This document shows, one piece after another, positions 12,101 through 21,405 of a DNA stretch of 64,000 bases. The number at the start of each line of letters is the position of its first letter. Positions within the stretch are counted from its first letter, which is position 1. The position numbers and the translations under genes were made by a program. The stretch spans positions 19,736,965-19,800,964 of the forward strand of contig NC_092656.1 of NCBI RefSeq assembly GCF_032118995.1, given 5' to 3'. The DNA is from Asterias amurensis (taxonomy: Eukaryota; Echinodermata; Asteroidea; Forcipulatida; Asteriidae). The notes under the pieces are model-generated. The model was given only the letters and a program-made list of their open reading frames with translations. It made no database searches and was not told the DNA's origin.

Positions 12101-15100
12101 TTTTTTTTCACACTCACAAAGTTTTCTTAGAGGCAGGGATGTTTGTAAAAGACGGTGAAAATTTTTAGTTTTAAAAAACTATCCAAAGACACAAAAATGT
12201 TGACAAACGCTATGTCCATAACTATTTGTAATAGTTACTGCAATCTAGAAAGGCAGGAGCTAAAGGCTTTACATTTAATAGCAGAATCTGAGATGATGTA
12301 CAACTTAAAGTGAAAGTTTGTTCATGGTTGAGCGGATATAAAATAATTGTTAAGAGTACTCACTTCGTGTTTGACATTGTAGACCAGTGTACCCTGCCTG
12401 GCAGGCACAAACATAGGATGATCCACCTCCGGTCACTGAACATTGCCCGCCATTAAAGCAAGGACTGGAGGAACATGCATTGCCTAAAAGAACAGAAAAT
12501 ATTAACTGGTTTTAAAAACAAAACGCTTTGAAATTTATTTACAAAAAAGTTCAGCAAAAGAATATTCTAAGCAAGGACTGGAGGAACATGCATTGCCTAA
12601 AAAAACAGAAAATATTAACTGGTTTTTTAAGTCAGTTTCCAATATCCCAGTCATTTTGTTGGAATTTTTTTCACACTCGCAAAGTTTTCTTGGAGGCAGG
12701 GATGTTTGTAAAAGACAATGAAAATTTGAATTGGAAGATAAACTGTAAAACAGGCTTAGGATTGAGATGGTGGCGTATGAATCTTGTTATTAAAGATTTT
12801 AAAGACTTTGTTACACCAACCTTGTGCTATAGTCTGGCATACGCTCCCCGATGTACCAGTTAAACAGTTACATCTGTATGAGCTTACACCGGTAACCACA
12901 CAAGAGCCACCATTTTGACATGGATTGGGGGAACACACTGAGCTTTGAACTAGAATTAAGTAAACATTCAGTTATCAGAGAGTAAGGGTGACCGATTTAA
13001 CCTAGACCTAAATTTAAAATATTTTGTCTTTGTGATGTTTTGACTCTCACTATAAGTGAATCTTGTCATTTCTCACACTTTAACAAACATTAAAGGCAGT
13101 GGACACTATTGGTAATTACTCAAAATAATTATAGGCATCAAACCTTTCTTGGTGACGAGTAATGGGGAGAGGTTGATGGTATAAAACATTGTGAGAAACG
13201 GCTCCCTCTGAAGTGCCATAGTTTTCGAGAAAGAAGTAATTTTCCACGAATTTGATTTTGAGACCTCAGATTTAGAACTTGAGGTCACGAAATCAACCAT
13301 CTAATCGCACACAATTACACCAACTGTGAAGCATTGACTGATTCCAGCAGATAAAGTTTTGCCAGATTACTACAAAGCTGGTGACAACCAGTTTATTTAA
13401 AATTCTGTGCTATAGAAAGCTTTATGTGTAGATTTTAACTTTTAAATTGTTTTGGGACAAAATATGGGGAATGATTTGTAAAGATGGTTTTAAAAGGTTG
13501 AAATCTAAATACCTGGTGAAGTTTGACATTGAAGACCTGTATAACCTGATTGACATGAACACATGTATGTCGAGTCAACCACAGAACAACGCCCACTGTT
13601 CAGACATGGATTAGATGAACATGCATTTCCTACAACAAAAACATTGAAACGAACATGCCATATGAAGATAAATAACGAATCTAAACATATAAAGCAAATA
13701 AACATGTCACAACAAATTAGAGTAAGTGATTGTTATACCTTGTGCTATAGTCTGACATACGCTTCCCGATGTACCAGTTAAACAGTTACATCTGTATGAG
13801 CTTACACCGGTAACCACACAAGAGCCACCATTCTGACATGGATTGGGAGAACACACTGCGCTACCTGCTGTCAGAAAACAATGATAAATAATTACATGAC
13901 GGCCATTTGGAATTAAGTTTTGTTTCTTCTTCTTGAACAATTCTACCAACCACTTATTGAAAATTTACCTAAATTTATACATAGCAAAGTAAGGGATGCC
14001 ATGGGACACCTTGGTGGGCTGTTATATGGATGAACATTGGTCTTCTTATTTTTTTATAGTCATAGTCACCATTGACTATTGTCTGCACCTGCTAGTTAAC
14101 TCCAACCAATAAAGTTTATCTTGATTACGAACCACAATGCAATATGGGTAGGTAGATGGGGCATTTGCTACCGTAGTGTATGTTGTCATGAACGATGTGC
14201 GCACACATGCCCTTTGTGTGGGTTCAACAGCGCCCTCTCTTGAAATTTTGCTATTCGCGCTTATACTGTGAGTATACTCCAGAGGAGTTTTCTGCACAGT
14301 AGAAAGATGATGATGATGATAACGATAACTAAATGATAAGACTGATGTTAAAAGAAAGCCATACCACTACAACCCAACAAGGTGGGCTACGGATGACAAG
14401 GATACAGAAAAACATGCAAAGTTTAAAATCTAACAAATTATCTCATCTTACTCGTTGGTGCTGTGCATACACTTCCAGTGAATCCTTGTTGACAGGAACA
14501 TTGAAACCCACTTGTTCCAAGCGGGGTGCAAACTCCATTATTCTGACAAGGGTTTGATATGCAAGCGTTACCACCAGAGGAAGAACCCGATACTGAAATA
14601 AAGGAGTAAAGTAATATGAACAAGAGAGAAAAATTGACCAAGGCTCAATAAATACTGAGAACTCCGAATTTTGTATTACAAATAAATCAAATTGAAGTGA
14701 TTTCTCAACAATTTTATTTGTGGGATTGGGTTTTTCATCACAACTTATATTAAATTTGTATTTCAGTAATTAGTAAAGGAATATTTTGCTTTGTGGGCAA
14801 CTAAAGTTGTGGCCTATTTCAGAAAGAAAACAATTACAGCATATTTTGTGGGTCATCCACTGGCAAGTTGCCAATTCTTTAAAACTAAACATGGAGGTAG
14901 TACGAACTGAATAAGTTGTGAAACGTAAACACAAAAAACAGTCTGTATGGAGTGCAATTTCGTGTTCAATTGTTTACTTTAAGTATGTTAGCCATTTCTA
15001 CTTTACACTGATGATCAACACAGTTAATAAGATAAAGAAATACGTGCATGAAAACATTGACGACAAAGCACTCTCTCAGGAAACAGTGAAAGGATTGTAC

Positions 15101-18100
15101 TTCCCCACCGATCAAACTAAATAAATCTCACCTGTTTGATGATTTATGACAACTGTTTGTTTTTATAACTACAGAGGGCGCCCTTACAAAATATAGCTCC
15201 CTCTATAGGTCGCTTTGAAAGAAAAGGCTGTAATGAAATTACTTTACCTGTAACTTGTGCCGATCTAAGTGGTGCCCAGAAAATTGTATAAGACTGGACT
15301 ACCGTCGCGCTAAAGAAAGAAAAGCAAACCAAGGTTGGGAATAGAAAGAATTAAGCATAGCTGAAAAAGGATGCATAAAAATGCAAAAGCATAAAATGCC
15401 ACCGAAATTGTTCTCACAAAGTTTTTAACAAATCAATTTTTTTTTCTTCTTTCAAATAATGATTAGGCCTAAATGTTTACAAAGAAAGAACCAAAAGATA
15501 CCCCCGCGTGAAAGATATTACTGTTATACAAGGGTGGGCTCGATTTTGAAAGCATTTTTATAACCAATTTTTATAACCAATTCCAATACAAATCTGAAGG
15601 CCTACTCACAAAACAATGTTGTTTAGCACAGCATTTTGGGTTTGGCTAAAGTCATAAAAGTGTGTTTTCAAGTAACTCGTTTTTGCTAAACATCTCTGGG
15701 TTTACGTTAAAGTTGCTATGTCAGTTTTTTGGCCGATTTGACCACCAACAAATTGATTTAAAATTCAATAGGTATTTTGATGGGGGTCGAGAAAGTTACA
15801 AGACTTCATTTGAGCCATTGTTCGAAAAAGTCCGCCAGTTATTAGTAGCAGTGAAATAAAGTGCTCAAAATTAGTTTTGGTCGGGATCCCGACAATATAT
15901 CATGTGACCAATTCTTATGTGTTTTATAAGAAACGTTTTAAATTGTTATCATGGTTCCTGACCATTTAAAGTAAAAGTTAAACTTTTTTCGTTAGAGCGG
16001 GTGATACTCTTTGAAATACCATTCACTAAAAAAAAAATTTTGTGTAATGTTTTCTGTTAGGGGCCAAAAATCTAACGTAGCATCTTTAACTTCTGATGAG
16101 CTCATAGCTAAAAATGAGGTCATGGCTAAAAAATAACATGCTTACTAAAATTCCACTGTTCCTGTGTTGGTGTTTGGAGCCTGCCATGTAAATGTTAGCG
16201 ATGTCTTAGACTGTGTGTTCGAATGGGTTACTGTATCTCCAGCAACCTGACAAGTCGTGACTCTTGTGTTTGCCGGTAGGCCAACCCACGTTCCGTACGA
16301 TGCAGTCTGTCCAACACGACGGGCTTGAAGAAGAAAACCTTTGAAAACTTGGGATCCAGACGCCCTCAAGGTTACTTTGAATTGAGAAATAAATATTTGA
16401 AACAAAGGAGAAGAAAACAAACAATACCATGGTCAGTAAGTACTCATGTGCAACCGCAATATTTCACACCAAAGGAATGATATTTCAGTTTATCCAGAGC
16501 TTATCACATTCAAATGTTCAGAAGACGACCAAAAATCAGCTTATAATGTATAACTATTCTTTGGTCAATAACTTTTCTTCTGAGGTTTTAAAGTTCTCTG
16601 GGTTTATTAGAAAGGCAAGAGGGCTTCAATGTTAAATGGTAAATCTGATGAACGTAAAGAAGACAAGTATAGTGCCTAAAATTGTCCGTGTGCTGAATGA
16701 ACACAAATAAATCTCAAATAACTGAATCTCAAAGTCAATATTTTATAAGGGGACGATGGTGGCACCCGGGTACGGACATGGGTGGTGGTGGGTGAGGGGG
16801 GGGGGGGTGGGGGATACATGCCTCCGACTCGCCCCCCGCCTAATATAGAGGACCTCCCTCTTAGCAAAATGGTTGATATCCAACAATAATTATCAAACAA
16901 TGTTGATTTAATTTCATTTTCTCAATTTTAAATAGCGTGCAGCCATGCATCATGTACAAAATTTATACACGTCGTCATTGAAAATCTAATCAATAATTTC
17001 TCATTATTACTATGCGCGCTCAATTGTTTGTTGCAGCGTGGAAAGCATGAGTTCTAAAAGGTTTGTCAACATTGTCAATGCCAACAGATTGTAAATCAAA
17101 CAAAGAAATTCCAATTATTGTTTGACATGAGACAGATTGAAGGCCTTCATAGATGCGGCAAATAATGGGATTGTTATTTCAAGGCATCGGGCACGTTTGG
17201 TAATTATTGTCAAAGACCAGTATTATCACTTTTATCCAAACTGCATCAAAAATAACAAATCAGTGAACATTTTGACTCAATTGGTCATGTTGCAAGGGAA
17301 TAATGCAAGAAAAAAAAACCTTTGCACAAATTGTGTGCTTTCATCAGATGCCTTAAAATGCTTCAAGCTTGAAGTCTTTTATTATGTGAGTGAGATGTTA
17401 CCTCTTTTTCATAAAACAATAGTGTCCAGTGCCCAAATACGGCCAGTCGGATTACCCATGAAAATAGAGCAATATATATGATGAGCCTTCATTTTAGTTT
17501 TTCCCCAAGGAAACAATCTCGTGTATTCTTTTAACAATGTGAGTCATTTGATACAATTTGGAAAGTATTTATTATTATCCTCTAGTTTTCAATCAACACA
17601 ATAAAGTCAGAATTAAGAGCTTCGATCGTTCGAGTTGGTTGGTAAACACAGTCGATGCCTCTTCGGGCTTGGCCCGTAAATAATAATTTGCGTATGTAAA
17701 AAGGGCTTTTTATAAACTTAAATGAAAATGTTTTGGGGAAAAAAAACACAATAGGCCTGTGCTATGTTTCGTCATTCTTTCTAAGTGAAAGGAACTCTGT
17801 CGTATTGATGCCATGTCCTTTCATATTTCTTGCATTTAAAAGTCTTAAACATCTATTGATTTGTGAGACTTTCCAATTGAAACACGTTAAAGATGCATCA
17901 CCTGGTTTTTGCGAAGGGTAAAGAAAATGTTTTTAAACATTTAAAAACACTTTATAGGCCTTTTCTTTTCTTTTCTTTTCTACGGATATCTCTATAGAAA
18001 CAAAGAACGAAAAGAAAATACCACGATATTAACACTATTGGTAATTGTCAAAGACCAGTCTTCTCACTTCCTGTATCCCAACATATGCATGAAATAACAA

Positions 18101-18920
18101 ACCTGTGGAAATTTGAGCGCAATCGGTCGTCGAATTTGCGAGATAATAATGAAAGAGAAAAACTCCCATGTCACACGAAGTTGTGTGCTTTCTATACTTG
18201 ATTTCGTGACATCAAATTTTAAATCTGAGGTCTCGAAATCAAATTCTTGAAAATTACTTCTTTCTCGAAAACTACGTCACTTCAGAGAGAGCCATTTATC
18301 ACAATGTTTTATACTGTCAACCTCTCCCCATTACTCATTACTAAGTGAGGTTTTATGCCGATAATTATTTTGAGTAATTACCAATAGTGTCCACTGCCTT
18401 TAAGGGATGGCTATCGGGCTTTATAGGCCTATTGAGTAGGCCTAGTTTTAAAACGGGCTATCGGGACCACGTATCCCATCATCCAGCAATAATATATATG
18501 CAAAAAAAGGGGAAAAATCAAGTTCGAAAAAAAAAAGTTATTTTAAACATATTACAAGCCATACGAAGTTTCTTAATAGTGTTTGTTCAACTCGTTTCTC
18601 ATTGTTACTAAATACTCCCTCGTGAATTGCTCCATGATGAAACATTGCGGAAAGACAAAATTCAGCCGTGTATTTGATTAATTGACTGATTGAGACTCAC
18701 CTGTTACTGTACCCCCAGGCCCGATCTGAGTCCCTCCAACAATTTGAAGTATGTAAGGGTTTGTCGTAGACATGGGCTGGGCAGAACCGTGCTGTGGTAG
18801 AAGGGTCGTGCAGGCTTCAGTCGGTGCTCCAGTAGACCGCCCATTACACGGCGAGAAGACTACCAAAAAAATCAGTAATATCGTCAACAACAAATTCGAT
18901 ATCTTTACTTTGAAGTTCAT
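43..18920 (-). CDS. Secreted Reeler-domain plus multi-EGF protein (3' end outside window)
   Basis: This gene appears to encode a secreted or matrix protein: signal peptide, one Reeler domain, then a long EGF array. Exons in gene order: 18701-18920, 16146-16374, 15248-15309 (Reeler), then EGF exons 14452-14592, 13739-13864, 13513-13629, 12821-12949, 12364-12483, 11916-12035, 10678-10800, 10052-10165, 7748-7876, 7349-7471, 6578-6700, 6004-6126, 5288-5404, 5116-5238, 4268-4381, 3690-3800, 1286-1399 and 43-153. Every EGF exon has six cysteines and phase-1 boundaries, so the frame holds throughout. The last exon ends in a good donor, so the gene continues leftwards. No transmembrane segment is visible. 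Reeler domains occur in Reelin, spondins and ferric-chelate-reductase-like proteins; EGF arrays mediate adhesion or matrix assembly. The exact orthologue is not recognised, and skipping or addition of single exons cannot be excluded. Confidence 0.85.
1008..1230. repeat. Composite inverted-repeat element copy
   Basis: Contains the palindromic core around GGTCGAAACGTCAGGCCATTA plus flanking AGTAAGCAGTTTGCAA units. Related copies lie at 4395-4610 and 9140-9300. Degraded; non-coding. Confidence 0.55.
1286..1399 (-). CDS. EGF exon 17
   Basis: Reads [25 protein letters not shown], with acceptor CCCTTAG and donor GTAAGT. Intact, phase 1-1. Confidence 0.85.
1444..1553 (-). pseudogene. Decayed duplicate EGF exon
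   Basis: This copy is clearly derived from the exon at 1286-1399: same ATACGGCTTGTTTCTC start and CTCTGGATACACGGGTAC near the end. It carries a one-base length difference that shifts frame after the third cysteine. Its 3' end has lost the TGTGAAG and donor of the intact copy, running into an A-rich stretch. The acceptor (TTTCATAG) survives. It is most likely skipped in the transcript. Confidence 0.75.
1813..3430. mobile_element. 1.6-kb non-autonomous DNA transposon
   Basis: The ends are inverted: TACCGTATTTTCCTGCGGAT at 1813 and its complement ending at 3430. Subterminal GTCAGCAGACAAGGCGCACC motifs also occur at both ends. Internal sequence is richer in G+C than the neighbouring introns and holds only short ORFs with no transposase motif that I recognise. 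Flanking TA bases suggest a TA target, as in Tc1/mariner relatives, but superfamily is uncertain. It lies in an intron of the EGF gene. Confidence 0.7.
3690..3800 (-). CDS. EGF exon 16
   Basis: Reads [26 protein letters not shown]. Good GTAAGT donor. Combines the class B first loop with a class A-like second loop. Confidence 0.85.
4268..4381 (-). CDS. EGF exon 15 (class B)
   Basis: Reads [26 protein letters not shown]. Acceptor ATGACAG, donor GTATAT. C1-x-S-x-P-C2 is kept. Confidence 0.85.
4395..4610. repeat. Composite inverted-repeat element copy
   Basis: Two direct units with ATAGAATTAGCT and TGCTTACCA, followed by a degraded hairpin built on GACTCTGCTAGGGTC. Same family as 1008-1230 and 9140-9300. 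Confidence 0.55.
5116..5238 (-). CDS. EGF exon 14 (diverged)
   Basis: Reads [25 protein letters not shown]. Six cysteines are present but the NPC and NGG residues typical of the rest are lost. In phase on both sides. Confidence 0.8.
5288..5404 (-). CDS. EGF exon 13 (class B)
   Basis: Class B module [25 protein letters not shown]. It keeps the C1-x-S-x-P-C2 motif. The next intron is only 49 nt long, the shortest in the array. Confidence 0.85.
5703..5945. mobile_element. Inverted-repeat MITE (GGGTCCTATTTCAT family)
   Basis: Begins GGGTCCTATTTCATAGC and ends GCAATTAGACCCTGC, with subterminal GCTTACCG/CGGTAAGC pairs. About 240 bp, non-coding. Related to the element at 8027-8269. Confidence 0.6.
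6004..6126 (-). CDS. EGF exon 12 (class A)
   Basis: Class A module ending [11 protein letters not shown], most like the exon at 6578-6700 (shared ITPG end and YICNC). Confidence 0.85.
6578..6700 (-). CDS. EGF exon 11 (class A)
   Basis: Class A module in which the third-cysteine loop reads GGAC instead of GGSC, so the O-fucosylation Ser is replaced by Ala in this copy. Frame and splice sites intact. Confidence 0.85.
6867..7251 (+). mobile_element. TTAA-flanked MITE (family 1)
   Basis: The ends are TTAAAGGCAGTGGACAC and its complement, about 385 bp. TTAA at both ends fits a piggyBac-like target duplication. The internal short ORF (starting MVDF) recurs in other copies and is repeat sequence, not a gene. 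Intron of the EGF gene. Confidence 0.8.
7349..7471 (-). CDS. EGF exon 10 (class A)
   Basis: Class A module, 123 nt, GSVCSPNPC start. The 5' intron flank is shared with exons at 6578 and 6004, so these three arose by serial duplication. Confidence 0.85.
7748..7876 (-). CDS. EGF exon 9 (class A)
   Basis: Class A module with a PDPV lead-in, [23 protein letters not shown]. Donor GTACAGG, shared with the two class A exons to its left. Confidence 0.85.
8027..8269. mobile_element. Inverted-repeat MITE (GGGCCCAATTTCAT family)
   Basis: The ends GGGCCCAATTTCATAGAGCT and its complement enclose a 243-bp near-palindrome with internal GCTAAGCATGA pairs. Solo fragments of the same ends occur near 612-640, 20225-20300 and 20975-21040. 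Confidence 0.75.
8756..9136 (+). mobile_element. TTAA-flanked MITE (family 1)
   Basis: Full-length copy with both termini, same orientation as 6867-7251, in an EGF-gene intron. Confidence 0.8.
9140..9300. repeat. Near-perfect 98-bp palindrome with repeat flank
   Basis: From 9201 to 9298 the sequence is its own reverse complement except for a two-base insertion near the centre; arms start GCAAAAAATAGTTAATGGCC. The flank at 9140-9200 matches the units at 1130-1215 and 4395-4510. This is the youngest copy of the family in the window. Confidence 0.8.
10052..10165 (-). CDS. EGF exon 8
   Basis: Reads [25 protein letters not shown]. There is an extra cysteine in the first loop (PCSCNPC), an odd cysteine number that could form an inter-module disulphide. 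Confidence 0.8.
10678..10800 (-). CDS. EGF exon 7 (diverged class A)
   Basis: Reads [25 protein letters not shown]. All six cysteines are kept but the second half has diverged from the class A consensus, so it has escaped recent homogenisation. Confidence 0.8.
11916..12035 (-). CDS. EGF exon 6 (class B, tandem copy)
   Basis: Twin of the exon at 12364-12483, with the same donor context GTGAGTACTC and the same acceptor. Both copies are intact and in phase, so both are probably used. Confidence 0.85.
12364..12483 (-). CDS. EGF exon 5 (class B, tandem copy)
   Basis: Class B module [25 protein letters not shown]. It is nearly identical, exon and flanking intron, to the exon at 11916-12035, showing a recent tandem duplication. 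Confidence 0.85.
12560..12600 (-). pseudogene. Fragment of EGF exon
   Basis: About 40 nt identical to the 5' end of the exons at 12364 and 11916 (AAGCAAGGACTGGAGGAACA on the plus strand) plus intron flank, with the rest of the exon absent. It is a third, truncated copy from the same tandem duplication. With an acceptor but no body or donor it should not be spliced in. Confidence 0.75.
12821..12949 (-). CDS. EGF exon 4 (class A)
   Basis: Class A module, almost the same as exon 2 of the array. The donor is the weaker GTTGGT. The intron on its 5' side starts like those beside the exons at 6004, 6578 and 7349 (shared AATTAAGTAAA and CAGTTATCAGAG), so intron and exon were copied together. Confidence 0.85.
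13090..13330 (-). mobile_element. TTAA MITE (family 1), truncated
   Basis: Opposite orientation. One terminus (TTAAAGGCAGTGGACAC) is present, while the other end stops after CACCAACTGTGAAG without the terminal repeat. Confidence 0.75.
13513..13629 (-). CDS. EGF exon 3 (class B)
   Basis: Class B module: [26 protein letters not shown]1-x-S-x-P-C2 matches the O-glucosylation consensus. Phase 1-1, acceptor TTGTAG, donor GTATTT. Confidence 0.85.
13739..13864 (-). CDS. EGF exon 2 (class A)
   Basis: Class A module: [26 protein letters not shown]2-x4-S-C3 matches the O-fucosylation consensus. Two AG acceptors lie 3 nt apart; only the downstream one gives Ser with the previous exon, but both keep frame. 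Confidence 0.85.
14452..14592 (-). CDS. EGF exon 1
   Basis: First EGF module after the Reeler domain, with a Ser/Gly-rich lead-in (SGSSSGG) that acts as linker. Cysteine pattern [21 protein letters not shown]. No calcium-binding Asp/Glu signature is seen. 141 nt, phase 1-1. Confidence 0.85.
15248..15309 (-). CDS. Reeler-EGF gene exon 3: end of Reeler domain
   Basis: This short 62-nt exon encodes [20 protein letters not shown]. Joined to exon 2 it gives VEFYATVVQ...FW, the usual C-terminal strand of Reeler domains. Acceptor TTCTTTAG, donor GTAAAG, ending in phase 1 ready for the EGF exons. Confidence 0.8.
16146..16374 (-). CDS. Reeler-EGF gene exon 2: core of Reeler domain
   Basis: The exon encodes the family hallmarks: [17 protein letters not shown], a central cysteine in [22 protein letters not shown] and GTVEF. 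The acceptor CAAAG and donor GTAAGC join cleanly to exons 1 and 3 (ends in phase 0/2). This is the strongest evidence for the domain call. Confidence 0.85.
17180..17436 (+). mobile_element. Diverged relative of family 1 MITE
   Basis: Shows a worn version of the family: GGCATCGGGCACGTTTGGTA at the left, CAATAGTGTCCAGTGCCC at the right, and TTGTCAAAGACCAGT inside. Older than the other copies. Confidence 0.5.
18030..18404 (+). mobile_element. TTAA MITE (family 1), left end short
   Basis: Starts at AACACTATTGGTAATTGTC without the outermost bases, and ends with the full GTGTCCACTGCCTTTAA. Lies in the intron between EGF-gene exons 1 and 2. Confidence 0.75.
18701..18920 (-). CDS. Reeler-EGF gene exon 1: signal peptide and start of Reeler domain
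   Basis: The start is the ATG at 18918-18920. It opens MNFKVKIS followed by a Leu/Ile/Val-rich core ending near SPCNG, a classical signal peptide with likely cleavage before RST. An in-frame ATG 23 codons upstream (18987-18989) would bury the signal behind a hydrophilic extension, so it is less likely. After cleavage come the Reeler-type start [10 protein letters not shown] and PYILQIVGG. The donor GTGAGT follows the first base of a Gly/Val codon (phase 1). Confidence 0.8.
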
Positions 18921-19219
18921 AATTTCCTTCGGATTTAGAATCCACCAAATTATTAGAAATTTGTGGACACTTACGTGATGATATCTCAAATGTATGTGTG
19001 CGCACTACTGAAGTGATGTGAACCAAATACATTGGGTGTGTCTGCCTCAATAAATGCACAGTGTCCAGTTAGTGTGAAATTATTGAGCGGTTTCATTCGT
19101 GCTTGTAATATTGGATTAAAAGTCCTTCAGATTATTGCGGTGATGCACGTTTAGTTTGCAATAATGTGGATGTAACAGGTTTCATCTAGTTTCTATACCC
19201 TCAGTTTGTGATGTGAATG

Positions 19220-19500
19220 GTTCTGCTTTTTTCTAGTCTGAGTTCTACCTTCTACCTGAGTTCTACCTTATTCAGTCTGAGTTTTGTAAAAAATATGAGA
19301 ATGGTAGGCCTACTGGTTGTATCCAGTTTGAGTCCATATAAATCGTTACTAATAAAGCTTTCTGCTGAAGACGACCATAGTATACTGTTCGAAACGTCGA
19401 TACTAAAGCGGCTCTTCAGAGCCAACATTCCCTCAAAAGAGAATTATGCTGTACCCGCAAGTTTACTGTTATTTTATAGTTTGTTCTCAATAACAAGCTT
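19220..19500. repeat. Dispersed repeat copy (CTGTTCGAAACGTCG family)
   Basis: Shares TACTGTTCGAAACGTCGA, CGGCTCTT, CAGAGCCAAC and GTACCCGCAAGTTTACT with 45787-45910. A short tandem of GAGTTCTACCTT begins it. Family unidentified. Confidence 0.55.
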
Positions 19501-20361
19501 GTTTGACCACTTATTATACTTATTTAACCACTTCGGATGACGTGTCTATAATACACGCAAAAGTTTTACGGCGGCCTTTTTTTGTTAACGCCAGGAAAAT
19601 GGATTGTCCTCCATTCTTGTGACACGCAAACGGCTGACATTTTAACCCACCCGAAATTTACATTAATGTGATTTTCTTCAAGTTTTTTTAAAAAGTCGAA
19701 CAGTTTTATTTTTTGAATGATGATGATAATCCGAGGTTAATCCCATCCCAAAACTTGGCCGGGGTGATGCGAATAAATATATGGCCTATACTCATTGATT
19801 CATTCCGTAAATAGGGCAGAACTGTTATTACAACTTCCATACAATATCAATCTAACAATGACAATCTGAACAATAACAATGTGTTGATTAAAAAAAATTG
19901 TCCGAGATTTAATTGGGATGTTGTGCTGGAGCAGCTGGCTCGTTTAGTGGGGAGAGGCGAGGCCAAACGCCCCACAAATCAATAGCGACTGAAAGGTGTT
20001 GCCGTACTCTGATAAAACATTGGAAACCAATTCCTGTAATCATCAATACATTTAGTTTTATCTTATTAGTAACATTTTATTACGAAAAGTGTCTTTGTTG
20101 AGCGTGTGTTTTCAATATTTTGTAATGATTTTAGGATTAATTGTTTTTGTACTTTTGACAAAATCTACAGGCATTACTAATTTTTTCCAGCCCAGATGGG
20201 TGTGTTTTCTTCAAAGAACAGTAGGGCCCTATATTCCATAAAGCTGTTTACCACAAAAGGTATGCTATATAAGCACAACAAAATTGTTCTTACCAGAATA
20301 AGGTTACAGCAAAACTACCATGCCACATGTACACGCATCCTGCTCTTTTTAGCAGAAAATT

Positions 20362-20557
20362 GTTAAAGCCATTGAACACTTTCGGTAAACAGTATTGTCC
20401 AAGTCCCGTATACACTTCGTGTATCACAATTTCTATGTTTTCTCAAAAAGTAAAGCATTTTATGGAATAATATTTCAAGAAAAGTCTTTCACCATTACCT
20501 TCTGTAAACCCTGTAAGTTATTTGTAAATCTGCACCGAAAGTTTCCAATGGCTTTAA
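20362..20557 (+). mobile_element. TTAA MITE (family 2), internally deleted
   Basis: Left end TTAAAGCCATTGAACAC, right end CCAATGGCTTTAA. At 196 bp it lacks the middle of the 375-bp copies at 26174 and 58606. Confidence 0.7.
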
Positions 20558-20571
20558 GCAACGCGGTTTGC

Positions 20572-20955
20572 TTAAAGACACTGGACACTATTGGTAATTG
20601 TCAAAGACTAGTCTTCTCACTCAGTGTATCTCAACATATGCATAAAATAACAAACCTGTGAAAATTTGAGCTCAATATTGGTCGTCGATATTGTGAGATA
20701 ATAATGAAAGAAAAAAACGCCCTTGTGACACGAAGTTGTGTGCTTTCAGATGCTTGATTTCGAGACCTCAAATTCTAAATCTGAGGTCTCGAAATCAAAT
20801 TCGTGGAAAATTACTTCTTTCTCGAAAACTATACGTTACTCCAGAGGGAGCCATTTTTTCACAACGTTTTATACTATCAACCTCTCCCCAAGTATAGTAA
20901 GGTTTTATGCTAATAATTATTTTGAGTAATTACCAATAGTGTCCACTGCCTTTAA
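20572..20955 (+). mobile_element. TTAA MITE (family 1)
   Basis: Both ends are present, the left one a variant (TTAAAGACACTGGACAC). Upstream of MTHFS. Confidence 0.75.
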
Positions 20956-21405
20956 GCAGCTGAATAAAATTTGGGCTAGGTAAGAGCCTTTTTTTATAGA
21001 GCTGCTAAAGCAGAAAAACTTGCATAACATTTTTCTGATAAGCAAACCTAAACTAGAATTAAATTATCTAGATTTGATCACATAATCGAACCGCTCCTCT
21101 TTCAGTCGAGTCGGTTGACAGAATGGCATATAGGGCCGGCTAAGTATTAATAAGAACTTTGTGAGAACCAGGTCAATCTTGCTAATACTATTATGCCCGT
21201 CAAGGAAATATTACCGCTCATGGAAATAAAGCCTATTGCTGGCACTTAACATAAATTGAATTAGAGTGTTTTATTCTTTCTATTAGAGAAATTCATCTCT
21301 CAACTCGCTTGACGCCTCCGAGTTCCCCTCATTCTTCTGCCGCCAGTAATTTTTAGAAGAGCTACATAGCGCCACCAACGACGCGTAGTTAGATCAGTAA
21401 CCAAG

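Larger units (their letters stand above)
11725..12720. repeat. Tandem duplication of a class B EGF exon with its introns
   Basis: The stretch from about 11725 to 12170 (AAAAAACTATCCA, GTTGACAAACGCTATGTC, then the exon) is repeated from about 12170 to 12530 with few differences, and a partial third copy follows to about 12720. Unit length is about 450 bp. High similarity in intron as well as exon indicates recent unequal exchange. Confidence 0.8.
18921..21405. other. Intergenic: divergent region between Reeler-EGF gene and MTHFS
   Basis: The two genes face away from each other, so this 2.5 kb should hold both promoters. The stretch just before the MTHFS start (21290-21405) has raised CpG (GACGCCTCCGAG, GCCACCAACGACGCG). 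I see no clear TATA box. The middle is filled by repeats (19220-19500, 20362-20557, 20572-20955). Confidence 0.5.

Noticed and set aside
14281-14350. Microsatellite-like GATGAT tract and other simple repeats (17960, 51050, 52745)
   Set aside because: Ordinary simple sequence with no sign of function.
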